Shown piece by piece: positions 8,020-17,170 of a DNA stretch of 64,000 nucleotides. A program made the translations under genes and the position numbers. The notes beneath the pieces are model-generated. The model ran no database searches, was not told the origin of the DNA, and worked only from the letters and a program-made list of their open reading frames with translations. The stretch lies in the NCBI RefSeq assembly GCF_002356295.1, contig NZ_AP018042.1:1768361-1832360 (forward strand), given 5' to 3'. The first letter of the stretch is position 1, and each line of letters begins with the position of its first letter. The DNA is from Labilibaculum antarcticum. GTDB lineage: Bacteria > Bacteroidota > Bacteroidia > Bacteroidales > Marinifilaceae.

Positions 8020-9237
8020 ATGATCAGATCAGTAGCATGGAGAAATATATGGCGCAGTCCGCTTCGTTCAGGAATCATTATTGCTGCAATAAGTGTTGGC
8101 ATGTCGGCAGGTGTTTTTACCACAGCTTTTACCAAAGGGTGGATGAATCAGCGACTCGAAGCAGGGGTTGAGACCGAGGCTTCGCACATACGAATTCAAC
8201 AGCCCAAATTTGGAGAGAATTACGATTTGAAAGAGTCCATTCCGAACAGCGAATTGGTAGTGAATGAGATTTCTAAATTGGATCACGTTAACGGAATCAG
8301 TCCGCGAATTGTGATTCAATCGATGGTTGCCTCAGCCGAAACAGGAACGGGTGTTAAAATTATTGGAATCGATCCGGAAAAGGAAAAAACCGTTACCAAT
8401 CTGCACTCTAAATTATCCGAAGGAAAATACTTCGAAGGAGTGAAGAGAAATCCGATCCTAATTGGAGCCAAATTGGCTAAAAAACTGAAGGTGAAAATGA
8501 GGTCGAAGGTCGTAATTACCGTTCAGGATGCATCGGGAAATATTACAGGAGGAGCGTTTAGAGTATGTGGCATATTCGATATTACCAGTGGTATGTTCGA
8601 AGAAACAAATGTTTTTGTACGCAAAACTGATTTGGCCCGACTCTTGGATCTTGAGAGTAGTGTGTCGCACGAAATACTGGTGCATTTGGATGATACGGAA
8701 CTGATCGATCAGCAAAGCCTGCTGCTAAAGAACAAGCATAAAAATTTATTGGTTCAGACCTGGAAAGAATCCATGCCCGAATTGGGTTATATCAATGAAA
8801 TTGGGAATCTGTATATCTATATTTTTGTCATCATCATCCTGTTGGCTTTGGGATTTGGAATTGTTAACACCATGCTCATGGTAATTCTTGAACGCATAAA
8901 AGAACTGGGGATGCTAATGGCAATAGGAATGAGTAAGGCCCGAATATTTGGCATGTTAATGCTGGAAACCGTTCTGCTTACTTTCACAGGAGGATTTACA
9001 GGTATTCTTATTGGCCTGGCTGCCTCGTACGCCACAATGGAAAAAGGAATTGACCTGTCGAGTTATGCAGCAGGTCTCGAAGATATGGGATACAGTTCAC
9101 ATATCTATCCGGTAATTGAATTGGAAACGCTGGTTACCATTGCCATTCTGGTACTAATTACCGGAATTGTTGCCTCTATATATCCAGCAAGAAAAGCTTT
9201 AAAATACAATCCTGCTGAAGCGATAAGAACTGAGTAA
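8020..9237 (+). CDS. ABC transporter permease, FtsX/LolCE-like (second of pair)
   Basis: 405 aa, with the same four-helix FtsX/MacB-PCD topology as the gene at 6651: one N-terminal helix (about 16-36), a large periplasmic domain, and three helices from about 265 on. The coupling motif LERIKELGMLMAIGMSKARI resembles its neighbour. With the ATPase at 9270 and the LolA-like protein it completes a LolCDE-like complex in which two different permeases use one ATPase. It is separated from the first permease by a tandem-repeat tract. It is clearly paralogous to that gene but diverged, consistent with heterodimer partners. Confidence 0.86.
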   Translation: MIRSVAWRNIWRSPLRSGIIIAAISVGMSAGVFTTAFTKGWMNQRLEAGVETEASHIRIQQPKFGENYDLKESIPNSELVVNEISKLDHVNGISPRIVIQSMVASAETGTGVKIIGIDPEKEKTVTNLHSKLSEGKYFEGVKRNPILIGAKLAKKLKVKMRSKVVITVQDASGNITGGAFRVCGIFDITSGMFEETNVFVRKTDLARLLDLESSVSHEILVHLDDTELIDQQSLLLKNKHKNLLVQTWKESMPELGYINEIGNLYIYIFVIIILLALGFGIVNTMLMVILERIKELGMLMAIGMSKARIFGMLMLETVLLTFTGGFTGILIGLAASYATMEKGIDLSSYAAGLEDMGYSSHIYPVIELETLVTIAILVLITGIVASIYPARKALKYNPAEAIRTE

Positions 9238-9269
9238 TTGGGTTAATATACACTTTAAAAGAACGTGAA

Positions 9270-9956
9270 ATGAATATCATAGAAATTACCAACCTGCATA
9301 AAATATACAACGACTCTGAAGTAAAAGTACATGCCGTAAACGATGTTAGCCTTAGTTTTGAAGAAGGTGAATTTGCGGCTATTGTTGGACCTTCCGGCTC
9401 GGGGAAATCCACTTTACTAAACATGCTTGGTGGTCTCGATGAACCTACCGAGGGTAAAATACTGATCGACAATACTGATTTAAGTGAGTTAAAATCTTCT
9501 GATTTGATTAAATTCAGAATGCAGAACATTGGTTTTGTATTTCAGTCTTACAACCTGATTCCGGTTTTAACGGCTAAGGAGAATGTGGAATTCATCATGC
9601 ATTTGCAAAATCGCCCAAAGATGGAACGCGAAGAAAGAACCATGGAGTTATTAAGTGCCGTTGGTTTAGAAGGGCGCGAAAACAGTCGTCCGAATAAGCT
9701 TTCCGGCGGACAGCAACAGCGTGTGGCAGTGGCAAGAGCCTTGGCATCGAAACCAAAATTTGTTTTGGCTGATGAACCAACTGCGAATCTGGATTCAAAA
9801 TCGACCGAGAATCTCTTGGAAATCATGGAAGACCTGAACAAAAAAGAGCACATCACATTTATCTTTTCAACCCACGATCAAAGAGTTGTGAACAAGGCAC
9901 ACAGGATAATTACAATTGAAGATGGAAAAATAATTAGTGATGAACGTAAAAAATAA
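9270..9956 (+). CDS. ABC transporter ATP-binding protein, LolD/MacB type
   Basis: 228 aa, a single nucleotide-binding domain. Walker A is GPSGSGKST (about 39-47), the Q-loop is FQSYN, the signature is LSGGQQQR, Walker B is FVLADEPT followed by the D-loop, and the switch His is in STHD. This is the LolD/FtsE/MacB subfamily, which drives FtsX-type permeases. It lies 32 bases after the second permease and 35 bases before the outer-membrane barrel gene, so it powers this export system. Confidence 0.92.
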   Translation: MNIIEITNLHKIYNDSEVKVHAVNDVSLSFEEGEFAAIVGPSGSGKSTLLNMLGGLDEPTEGKILIDNTDLSELKSSDLIKFRMQNIGFVFQSYNLIPVLTAKENVEFIMHLQNRPKMEREERTMELLSAVGLEGRENSRPNKLSGGQQQRVAVARALASKPKFVLADEPTANLDSKSTENLLEIMEDLNKKEHITFIFSTHDQRVVNKAHRIITIEDGKIISDERKK

Positions 9957-9991
9957 AAAGAGTCTGATTCAATAAAATAGTACCCCTTAAC

Positions 9992-11155
9992 ATGAAAAAA
10001 AGCGCCCTTATCCTTCTCTTTTTTCTTCCAATTCTTTCCTATTCGCAAGAACGCAAGTGGAATCTGGATGGTTATGTGAAAGATCTGTATATGTTTTATC
10101 ACCCCGAACAGGCACCAATAGGGCCAAAGCTTCCAAATTTTCACTCAAATACCATTCACAACCGGTTAAATTTTAATTGGTTTGCCACCGATAAAATAAA
10201 CTTTACCGCAGGCATGAGAAATCGGCTGATTATGGGGAACATCGTGAGTGATATTCCCAATTACAGATCAACTGTTGATACGGATAAAGGCTATGCTGAT
10301 TTATCGTGGATAAGTGCTTATTCTGACAAATGGTTTTTGCATTCGATAGTCGACAGGGCTTATATGGATTATACCGAAGGCGATTGGCAGTTTCGAATTG
10401 GGCGTCAGAGAATCAATTGGGGAATCAGCAAGGTTTGGAATCCCAATGATGTTTTCAATAGCTTTTCTTATTTCGATTTTGACTACGAAGAACGTCCCGG
10501 CAGCGATGCTATCAATATCAGACATTATTTGGGCGTTACGTCTTCGATGGAACTGGTATTTAAAATGGCAGACAATTCCAGTGAAATGGCTTTGGCTGCA
10601 ATGTACCGGTTCTCGAAATGGAATTATGATTTCCAATTATTATCCGGCTGGGTTGGCGACGATTACATGCTTGGTGGCGGATGGTCCGGAGATATAATGG
10701 GTGGCGGATTTCGTGGTGAAATATCTTACTTCAGCCCGCGTTCAACCCATAATAACTCCAAAGAAGCAACGGCAGCATCATTATCTTACGACTACACCCT
10801 GCAAAATAGCCTTAGCCTTTCGATTGAAGGTCTGTTCAACAGCAAGGGAAGCACAAAAGATGCGCTAGGTTCAAATGTTATTTTTGACCAAAACTTGTCA
10901 GCAAAAATGCTTTCCAGAGCGAAGTATTCTATTTTCGGGCAGGCCGCATTGCCGGTAACTCCTCTTTTTTCAGCCAGCTTTTCAACGATTATCAATCCAT
11001 CGGATCATTCCTATTACCTCAATCCTACGTTTAGCTATTCTCTTAGCGAGAACATAGAGCTAATGCTGACAACTCAATTATTTTTTGGCAAGGATGGAAG
11101 TGAATTTGGGGATATTGGTCAAGTAGCCTTTGGAAGGTTGCGATGGAGTTTTTAA
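9992..11155 (+). CDS. outer-membrane beta-barrel protein of the export operon
   Basis: 387 aa with a signal peptide (MKKSALILLFFLPILSYSQE). Alternating aromatic/polar strands run through the sequence and it ends in Phe (RLRWSF), the usual outer-membrane barrel terminus. No named family is certain. The layout (N-terminal GYVKDLYMFYHP and a GRQRINWGISKVWNPNDVF segment) resembles DUF1302-like or porin-like barrels found with exporter genes. As the last gene of the operon it may be the acceptor or exit point for the material carried by the LolA-like protein. The function is inferred from context. Confidence 0.72.
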   Translation: MKKSALILLFFLPILSYSQERKWNLDGYVKDLYMFYHPEQAPIGPKLPNFHSNTIHNRLNFNWFATDKINFTAGMRNRLIMGNIVSDIPNYRSTVDTDKGYADLSWISAYSDKWFLHSIVDRAYMDYTEGDWQFRIGRQRINWGISKVWNPNDVFNSFSYFDFDYEERPGSDAINIRHYLGVTSSMELVFKMADNSSEMALAAMYRFSKWNYDFQLLSGWVGDDYMLGGGWSGDIMGGGFRGEISYFSPRSTHNNSKEATAASLSYDYTLQNSLSLSIEGLFNSKGSTKDALGSNVIFDQNLSAKMLSRAKYSIFGQAALPVTPLFSASFSTIINPSDHSYYLNPTFSYSLSENIELMLTTQLFFGKDGSEFGDIGQVAFGRLRWSF

Positions 11156-11513
11156 TGGATTGATAAGTTGTGCATTCGAAGGAATGTGAGTTTATCCCAG
11201 TAACTACGCTGAAATTTTATTTTCCCATCGATAACATGAAAGAAACTGCAACCGCGCAAACCCAGCGGATCTTTCCATTCTAAAATAGCCCACTGCCCAT
11301 CTTCAAAAATATTTTCAACAACACAGGTCATGTCTGCAAGCGCAAATTCTCTGGCAAACATTTCTCGAATGGCCTCCTTACCTTCAACCGGATCTTGTGT
11401 TACCTGATGGTTGACAGCATCTTCATCATAGAATTCTGCTATTTATTCGACCCATTTTCGACTAACTGTTTTGGTTTCATCTGCTATGATAATTACATTG
11501 ACAATATAATTGC
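11152..11513 (-). pseudogene. SnoaL/NTF2-like protein, disrupted
   Basis: The readable frame 11152-11442 gives IAEFYDEDAVNHQV, then PVEGKEAIREMFAREFALADM, ending NLSIH, which is a typical SnoaL-like (NTF2 fold) core. An in-frame TAA at 11443-11445 interrupts it. Beyond the stop the same frame continues as DETKTVSRKWVE, which looks like the expected first helix. About ten residues normally present between the two are missing, so a deletion plus a stop has broken the gene. No start codon remains: the frame runs into a palindromic repeat at 11514. It overlaps the barrel gene's end by 4 bases on the opposite strand. Confidence 0.7.
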
Positions 11514-11536
11514 GGACACGCCATGGCATGTCCCTA
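11514..11536 (-). repeat. GTAG-footed palindrome at acetyltransferase stop
   Basis: GGACACGCCATGGCATGTCC (11514-11533) is the second copy of the element at 1813. On the minus strand the GTAG foot supplies the TAG stop of the acetyltransferase, and the element ends where the SnoaL-like remnant becomes unreadable. Confidence 0.8.
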
Positions 11537-12043
11537 CGATTCCCATTCCGATTTCAGTATCGACATCACAAACTTGTCATGATACTCACCATTGCGAAGC
11601 GCTGCTTCCCTATATCGACCTTCCATAACAAAACCTGCCCGCTCGTATGCTTTTACGCCAGCAGTATTGGGTACCGAAACACTCAGCATGATTCGGTTCA
11701 ATCCCAATTCTTCAAAACCCATTTTCACAATCATTTGGGTTACTTGGGTACCAATTCCCTTTCCCCAATAGTTTTTATCACCAATAAAAATGAAATATTC
11801 TCCCGATTTGTTGATCTTCGACATTCCTGAAATTCCTGCGTAACCCACAAATACACCATCCACAAAAATTCCATGATTACTATTCCTGCTATCACTTATT
11901 GCTTGCAGATACCAATCTTTAATCTGTTGATCGGTTTTCATTCCCTGAAATATTGATAAGGAATAAATTATTGCTTCCTCATCTCTTATCCATTTGTAAA
12001 ATGGAGGGAGGTTTTCGGGGGTAAGTGGTTTTAGTGTGATCAT
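11534..12043 (-). CDS. GNAT family N-acetyltransferase (RimJ/RimL-like)
   Basis: 169 aa, standard length for a GNAT domain. The acetyl-CoA-binding motif appears as YWGKGIGTQVTQMIV (Q/R-x-x-G-x-G/A pattern, about residues 92-106). It is followed by the LGLNRIMLSVSVPNTAGVKAYERAGF segment typical of RimJ/RimL and streptothricin-type enzymes. The substrate cannot be told: N-terminal protein amines, antibiotics or small amines are all possible. The TAG stop is formed by the foot of a palindromic repeat. It is otherwise a single gene between a pseudogene and a repeat cluster. Confidence 0.88.
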   Translation of the reverse strand: MITLKPLTPENLPPFYKWIRDEEAIIYSLSIFQGMKTDQQIKDWYLQAISDSRNSNHGIFVDGVFVGYAGISGMSKINKSGEYFIFIGDKNYWGKGIGTQVTQMIVKMGFEELGLNRIMLSVSVPNTAGVKAYERAGFVMEGRYREAALRNGEYHDKFVMSILKSEWES

Positions 12044-12054
12044 CTTTTTTCTAA

Positions 12055-12755
12055 ATAAACTCTACCTAAAAGCAGAGATAATTAATAATTAAAATATTGC
12101 TTTAAATAATATCATTTGTCCCCTGCTTCAGCTGGGGCAATTGAACATCTCAAAATCTTTAAACAAAATAAATGATTAAATACTTACTTCCAAATCCTCT
12201 GACTAAAGCCAAAGACAATGGATGAATAATCATCGCTTAAACAACATCATTTGTCCCCTGCTTCAGCTGTGGTAATTGAACAGCTCAAAATCTTTAAACA
12301 AAATAAATGATGAAATACTTACTTCCAAATCCTCTAGCTAAAGCCAAAGACAATGGATGAATAATCATTGCTATGAACAACATCATTTGTCCCCTGCTTT
12401 AGCTGGGGCAATTGAACAGCTCAAAATCCGTAAACAAAATAAATGATCAAATGCTTACAAATCCTATGGCTAAAGGCAATGAATGAATAATCATCGCTTT
12501 AAACAACATCATTTGTCCCCTGCTTCAGCTGGGGCAATTGAACATCTCAAAATCCTTAAACAAAATAAATAATGAAACTCCTACAAATCCTCTGGCTAAA
12601 GCCAAAGGCAATGGATGAATAATCATCGCTTTAAACAACATCATTTGTCTCCTGCTTTAACTGGGGAAATTGAACATCTCAAAAATTCTCAAACAAAATA
12701 AATGATCAAATACTTACTTACAAATCCTCTGGCTAAAGCCAAAGGCAATAGGTTG
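12055..12755. repeat. paired-hairpin repeat cluster, about 130-bp period
   Basis: Five near-complete copies plus a left half repeat in the same orientation every 125-140 bases between the acetyltransferase and histidine kinase genes. The units belong to the same family as at 3.4-5.7 kb. Each has a CCTCTGGCTAAAGCC-type hairpin, GAATAATCAT, and a CCCCTGCTTTAGCTGGGG-type hairpin, joined by a conserved linker with AACAAAATAAATGAT. Several hairpins carry point changes. The stretch 12044-12773 holds nothing else recognisable. Confidence 0.88.
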
Positions 12756-12773
12756 AGCTAATTCTTCATTCTT

Positions 12774-14129
12774 CTACCACCTCACCGTAAACACGGTCTC
12801 TCCCACTTTCGAACGGCAAAGCAGGCTTCCTCCATGGGCACGCATTATTTGACGGGAATAACTCAAGCCAATACCCGATCCATTTTCTTTTGTGGTAAAA
12901 AAGGGAATAAAGATTTCATCTGCAATTTCATCATCAATACCATGGCCATTGTCGCTTACCCTGATTTCGGTAATTTCACCCTTTTTAATTGAGGTCACAG
13001 ATATATTTGCGTTGCCATTGAGATCAGAGGCTTGTCCGTTGAAAGCTTCAGCTGCATTTTTCACCAGATTAATAATTACCTGAACCATCATTTGTTCATC
13101 AGCAATAAAAGAATAATTTTTAGCTGGAGGTATTAGTTTCAGATTCCCGGTAAAGCTCTCTCTTATGGGTGATAACAGAATATTCAAACGGTCGAAAAAA
13201 GAATGTGCATCAATGGTATCCAACTTGGGGTCCGGCGCTTTGGACAATACCCGATATGATTGTACAAATCGAATCAATGCTTCACTCATTTCGGTAATCA
13301 CACCCAATCCGTTAATGGTTTTTTCTACATGAATATCCTCCGACACATCAGATATGGCTCCCAATTTCTGTTCCCAAATTCTTTGTAAGGATTGAGAAAT
13401 AGAAGTAACCGGAGCCAATGAATTCATTATTTCGTGACTCAGTACTCTAATCAATTTTACCCAGGCATCAATTTCTTTTCGTTCCAGTTCTCCCCGGATA
13501 TCCTGTAAGGTAATTAGCTTCACATCTTCATTCTCCAGACGAATTACCGAACATCTCGAAATTACCTGTATCCTTTCCTTTTTCAAGATCAAATCCAATA
13601 CTTTTTTCTGGCGGTTTTTTAGCTCAGAAAGACCTAAAGTGAATTTTGAATCGACTTGATTGAGCTGCTTAATATGAGTAAAAGTTTTTAATCCGAGCAA
13701 TTCCAAAGCAGCCGAATTCACATCGGTAACATAACCCTCTCCGGTAAGTACCACAACTCCGGTTGCAATGTTTTGAAGGATCTCTCCAAAATATTTCTCC
13801 TTAATTTTGCTTTTCACCTGCACCTCCTGCAAAATTCCATTGAGCTCATTCAAACTTTGATGCAATTCGTTAATAATCGCATTACCTGTTTTAATTGGAA
13901 AACGTAAGGTGGTGTCTTCATTTTTTATGGCCTGAACAAAATAGTTCATCTGCCTGTGCGTTTTATTCAGAAAACGCACAAATTGGAATACCAAAACAAT
14001 TTCGGTCAAGAGAATTGGCAAAGCCATATAATAGGATGCCTGTGAAAGAAAATAGCCAATTAGCACTGCGAAAAAAATCACAAAACCAAGACGTAGAAAC
14101 AAAGCTGAATTGTAATGTCTATAAGCCAT
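12774..14129 (-). CDS. sensor histidine kinase, NtrB-like
   Basis: 451 aa. Two membrane helices (about 10-28 and 33-53) precede a HAMP-like linker, a PAS-like domain (about 110-210) and the HisKA helix with phospho-acceptor H232 (SHEIMNSLAP). The HATPase follows, with an N-box (INLVKNAAEAF), G1 box (VSDNGHGI) and G2 box (GSGIGLSYS). It phosphorylates the sigma-54-type regulator encoded just upstream, whose stop it overlaps by 11 bases. The very short periplasmic loop suggests it senses a membrane or cytoplasmic cue, such as envelope stress relieved by the neighbouring exporter. Confidence 0.9.
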   Translation of the reverse strand: MAYRHYNSALFLRLGFVIFFAVLIGYFLSQASYYMALPILLTEIVLVFQFVRFLNKTHRQMNYFVQAIKNEDTTLRFPIKTGNAIINELHQSLNELNGILQEVQVKSKIKEKYFGEILQNIATGVVVLTGEGYVTDVNSAALELLGLKTFTHIKQLNQVDSKFTLGLSELKNRQKKVLDLILKKERIQVISRCSVIRLENEDVKLITLQDIRGELERKEIDAWVKLIRVLSHEIMNSLAPVTSISQSLQRIWEQKLGAISDVSEDIHVEKTINGLGVITEMSEALIRFVQSYRVLSKAPDPKLDTIDAHSFFDRLNILLSPIRESFTGNLKLIPPAKNYSFIADEQMMVQVIINLVKNAAEAFNGQASDLNGNANISVTSIKKGEITEIRVSDNGHGIDDEIADEIFIPFFTTKENGSGIGLSYSRQIMRAHGGSLLCRSKVGETVFTVRW

Positions 14130-15483
14130 ACTTCTTAATTTTATTGTATAAAGTTTGACGTGTTACTCCTAACTGAGCCGATACAGCAGACAAATTACCC
14201 ATTTGCTTTTCGATTGCCCCCAGAATCACCTGTTTCTCCATATCTTCCAGTGTTCCTCCATAAGCATCCACAGCCGAAAACTCATCCATTTTAAAAACAA
14301 AATCTCTTGTCCCAATCAGATGAGTATCACTAAGAATTACAGCCTTTTCTATCGCATGCTGCAATTCACGTACATTTCCGGGCCACCGGTACGCTTGTAG
14401 TTTTGCAATTGCATCTGACGAAATGCTTAAACCCTTTTTATTGTATTTTTCCACATACAGATTTACAAAAAACTCAACCAGTTCAGGAATATCAGCGATA
14501 CGATCGCGCAAGGGTGGTAATTCAATTTGAATGGTATTTATCCGGTACAGTAAATCCTCCCTGAAACGGCCTTCTCCTATCATTTTTGCCAAATTGCAAT
14601 TGGTCGCACAAACCAATCTCAAATCAATATCAACAGGCAAGTTTTCACCCAATCGGGTTAGTGCCCTGTTCTCCAAGACCGATAATAATTTCGCCTGCAT
14701 TGGCATGGATAAATTTCCAATTTCGTCAAGAAAGAGTGTGCCTTCATTTGCGGCTTCAATTTTTCCCATCCGATCTGTTCCTGCATCGGTGAATGCTCCT
14801 TTTTTGTGACCGAACAATTCACTCTCGAACAAATTTTCAGCAATAGATCCCATATCGACGGTAACCATCACATTTTGGCTTCGGTTTGAAAGGCGATGAA
14901 TCTCCCTGGCAACCAATTCCTTTCCGGTTCCATTTTCTCCGGTAATCAGGATATTCGCATTGGTTACGGCAACTTTCCGAACCATATCCATTACTTTTTC
15001 CCAAGCTGATGATGTGCCAATTATGTGGTTTTTGTTTCGGTTTATCTCAGCAATGAGTTCACTTTCCTTTAAACGAAGATTCTTCACCTCTTTTCGGGAA
15101 CGACTTAGCTTCCAAGCCATCTCGATAGTGGTCAGCATTTTTTCGTTCTCCCATGGTTTCAATACAAAATCGACAGCTCCCGAGCGAACTGCTTTTACAG
15201 CCAACTCAACATCTCCGTAAGCGGTAATCATCACAACACTCATTCCCGAATTGTATTCCAAAATTTGATTCAACCAATAAATTCCTTCATTTCCGGTATT
15301 GATTCCTGCTTTAAAATTCATATCCAAAAGCACAACATCGTAATTGTCTTCTTTCAACTCCGATAGCAAAGCATTTGGGCTCGATAAGCATTTCACTTTT
15401 TTACAGCTTCCATTCAACAACAAATCCAAAGCACTCAGAATGCTTTTATTATCATCGACAATTAAAATTTTGGCTTCTTTCAT
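14119..15483 (-). CDS. sigma-54-dependent response regulator, NtrC family
   Basis: 454 aa in three domains. A receiver has phospho-acceptor D54 (VVLLDMN). A central AAA+ activator has Walker A (TGENGTGKE), a GAFTDA loop in place of the common GAFTGA, and GTLFLDEIGNLS. A C-terminal Fis-type helix-turn-helix (AVSAQLGVTRQTLYNKIKKYGL, from about 432) completes it. The GAFT loop is what contacts sigma-54. It is transcribed away from the MacA-like gene, which has a sigma-54 promoter (15770-15785), so that exporter operon is the likely target. The kinase gene follows with an 11-base overlap, so the pair is translationally coupled. Confidence 0.93.
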   Translation of the reverse strand: MKEAKILIVDDNKSILSALDLLLNGSCKKVKCLSSPNALLSELKEDNYDVVLLDMNFKAGINTGNEGIYWLNQILEYNSGMSVVMITAYGDVELAVKAVRSGAVDFVLKPWENEKMLTTIEMAWKLSRSRKEVKNLRLKESELIAEINRNKNHIIGTSSAWEKVMDMVRKVAVTNANILITGENGTGKELVAREIHRLSNRSQNVMVTVDMGSIAENLFESELFGHKKGAFTDAGTDRMGKIEAANEGTLFLDEIGNLSMPMQAKLLSVLENRALTRLGENLPVDIDLRLVCATNCNLAKMIGEGRFREDLLYRINTIQIELPPLRDRIADIPELVEFFVNLYVEKYNKKGLSISSDAIAKLQAYRWPGNVRELQHAIEKAVILSDTHLIGTRDFVFKMDEFSAVDAYGGTLEDMEKQVILGAIEKQMGNLSAVSAQLGVTRQTLYNKIKKYGL

Positions 15484-15690
15484 ATTTTTTTGAGTAACTA
15501 GTTATTAGTACAAAGTATTTAGAAATCATACCGATTATTTAGTTGTATTATAGCCGATTACACTTTTCAACTTTAAATACCCCAAACTTTTCCGGAATGA
15601 TAGTAGATCTAAAATGAGAAACTCATTTACTCAATCCAAGTTCACTCATTTACTTTTCAGATCTAAAGTAGAAAGCTTTTCAAAAAATTA

Positions 15691-15703
15691 GACAACGATT
15701 GTC
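15691..15703. promoter_or_regulatory. candidate enhancer site for the NtrC-like regulator
   Basis: GACAACGATTGTC is a 13-base dyad with perfect 5-base arms (GACAA/TTGTC), centred about 75 bases upstream of the sigma-54 -24 element. That is the usual range for activator binding. Direct repeats of ACTCATTTACT and AGATCTAAA lie just upstream (about 15610-15670). The binding protein is inferred. Confidence 0.45.
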
Positions 15704-15769
15704 CATTTTTTTTACACTCCAATTTCATCACCACAACACAAACATCTATTAATATGTCATTTACAAGCC

Positions 15770-15785
15770 TTGGCACAGGTTTGGA
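15770..15785 (+). promoter_or_regulatory. sigma-54 (-24/-12) promoter of the adaptor operon
   Basis: TTGGCACAGGTTTGGA matches the consensus TTGGCACNNNNTTGCW at all fixed positions except the C of the -12 GC. The GG-to-GG spacing is correct. It lies 60 bases before the ATG of the MacA-like adaptor and faces a divergent sigma-54 activator gene, which supports it independently. Confidence 0.75.
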
Positions 15786-15844
15786 TATAGAATGAATAAA
15801 TAACAGATATTATTATTCTGATAAATTTAAAGAATCGCTTAAAA

Positions 15845-17098
15845 ATGTCAATGGATCGTAAAATAGAAGTGAAGAAAGGTTTTAAAACCAAACATATTTA
15901 TATCCTGATTGGGATCATCTTTCTTGGTTTTTTAGTGTGGTTGCTATTGAGCAGTTCCACCTCTACCTATCGTGCCGAGCTCGATAAACTTACCATCGCA
16001 GAAGTATCGCAGGCTGAGTTTAAGGATTACATTTCGATTATTGGAACCGTTGAACCTAAAACGACCATTTACATGGATGTTGAAGAAGGTGGAAAAGTTG
16101 TTGAGAAACTAATTGACGAAGGTGAATTGGTGAAAAAAGGCGATGTAATTCTTAGGCTGATCAACAACGATCTTAAACTGCAAATTCTCAATACCGAATC
16201 GTCACTTGCCTATCAGGCCAATGAGTTGCGAAATACGCTGATTAATATGGAACAGCAGAAAATCAGCAACAAACAACAAATACTTAGCATCGACACCGAT
16301 ATCATCAGACAAAAAAGGAATTACGAACAGAACCTGCTCTTTTTCGACAAAGGATTTGTTTCGAAAGAAATCTACCTAAGATCGAAGGAAGATTATGACT
16401 TACTCCTACAAGATCGTCAGTTACGATATCAGCGCATGATTCAGGATTCAATCTTTCGGGAGAATCAGAAAATACAAATGAACAGCAGTCTAAATAATAT
16501 GAAACAGAACCTTGAAATGGTTCGGGACCGACTGGAGAATTTGAATATAAAAGCTCCGGCTGATGGTCAGCTGGGAAGTTTGGATATCGAAATCGGTCAA
16601 TCAATTGATCGGGGCGAGAGAATCGGACAGCTTCATATTCTGAACAATTTTAAGGTGGCTGCCGAAGTCGACGAACATTATATTGACCGGGTTCGCCGCA
16701 ATTTAGCTGCTTCATTGCTGCGGCACGATCAGGAGTTTATTCTGAAAGCTAAAAAAGTATATCCGGAGGTTCGGGATGGTCGTTTTAAGGTAGATCTGAT
16801 TTTCGATGGAAAATCTCCGGAGAAATTACGCACCGGACAAACCTATCACATCAAGCTGGAATTGGGACAACCGACTGATGCCTTGCTCCTAACACACGGA
16901 GGATTTTTCCAAAGCACTGGCGGGCAATGGGTATTTGTTTTGGATGAATCGGGGCGCTTTGCCACCAGGCGAAACATTAAAATCGGCAGACAAAATTCTC
17001 AATATTTCGAAGTGTTGGAAGGTCTTCAGGCAGGTGAGAAAGTAATTACTTCGAGCTACGATACTTTCGGAGACAATGAGCGGATTGATTTTAAATAA
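15845..17098 (+). CDS. HlyD/MacA-like periplasmic adaptor protein
   Basis: 417 aa. It has one N-terminal anchor helix (about 15-36), a barrel-sandwich (lipoyl-like) segment around GGKVVEKLIDEGELVKKGDV, a long alpha-hairpin coiled coil (about 120-225) and a second lipoyl half (IKAPADGQLG). Beta-barrel and membrane-proximal domains complete the MacA/HlyD layout. It would bridge the inner-membrane permeases to a TolC-type channel, but no TolC gene lies in this window. First gene after the sigma-54 promoter, it is followed by the ATPase and four permeases, as in MacAB-type loci. Confidence 0.9.
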   Translation: MSMDRKIEVKKGFKTKHIYILIGIIFLGFLVWLLLSSSTSTYRAELDKLTIAEVSQAEFKDYISIIGTVEPKTTIYMDVEEGGKVVEKLIDEGELVKKGDVILRLINNDLKLQILNTESSLAYQANELRNTLINMEQQKISNKQQILSIDTDIIRQKRNYEQNLLFFDKGFVSKEIYLRSKEDYDLLLQDRQLRYQRMIQDSIFRENQKIQMNSSLNNMKQNLEMVRDRLENLNIKAPADGQLGSLDIEIGQSIDRGERIGQLHILNNFKVAAEVDEHYIDRVRRNLAASLLRHDQEFILKAKKVYPEVRDGRFKVDLIFDGKSPEKLRTGQTYHIKLELGQPTDALLLTHGGFFQSTGGQWVFVLDESGRFATRRNIKIGRQNSQYFEVLEGLQAGEKVITSSYDTFGDNERIDFK

Positions 17099-17170
17099 TG
17101 CTCCTGTATTGAACTTAAAAAAACGAATGCGTAAATTACACATAAAAATAAATTCAAAAATTAGATAGCT

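Noticed and set aside
12055-12755. CRISPR-like array
   Set aside because: The linkers between hairpins are conserved, the unit is far longer than a CRISPR repeat-spacer pair, and copies elsewhere are dispersed.
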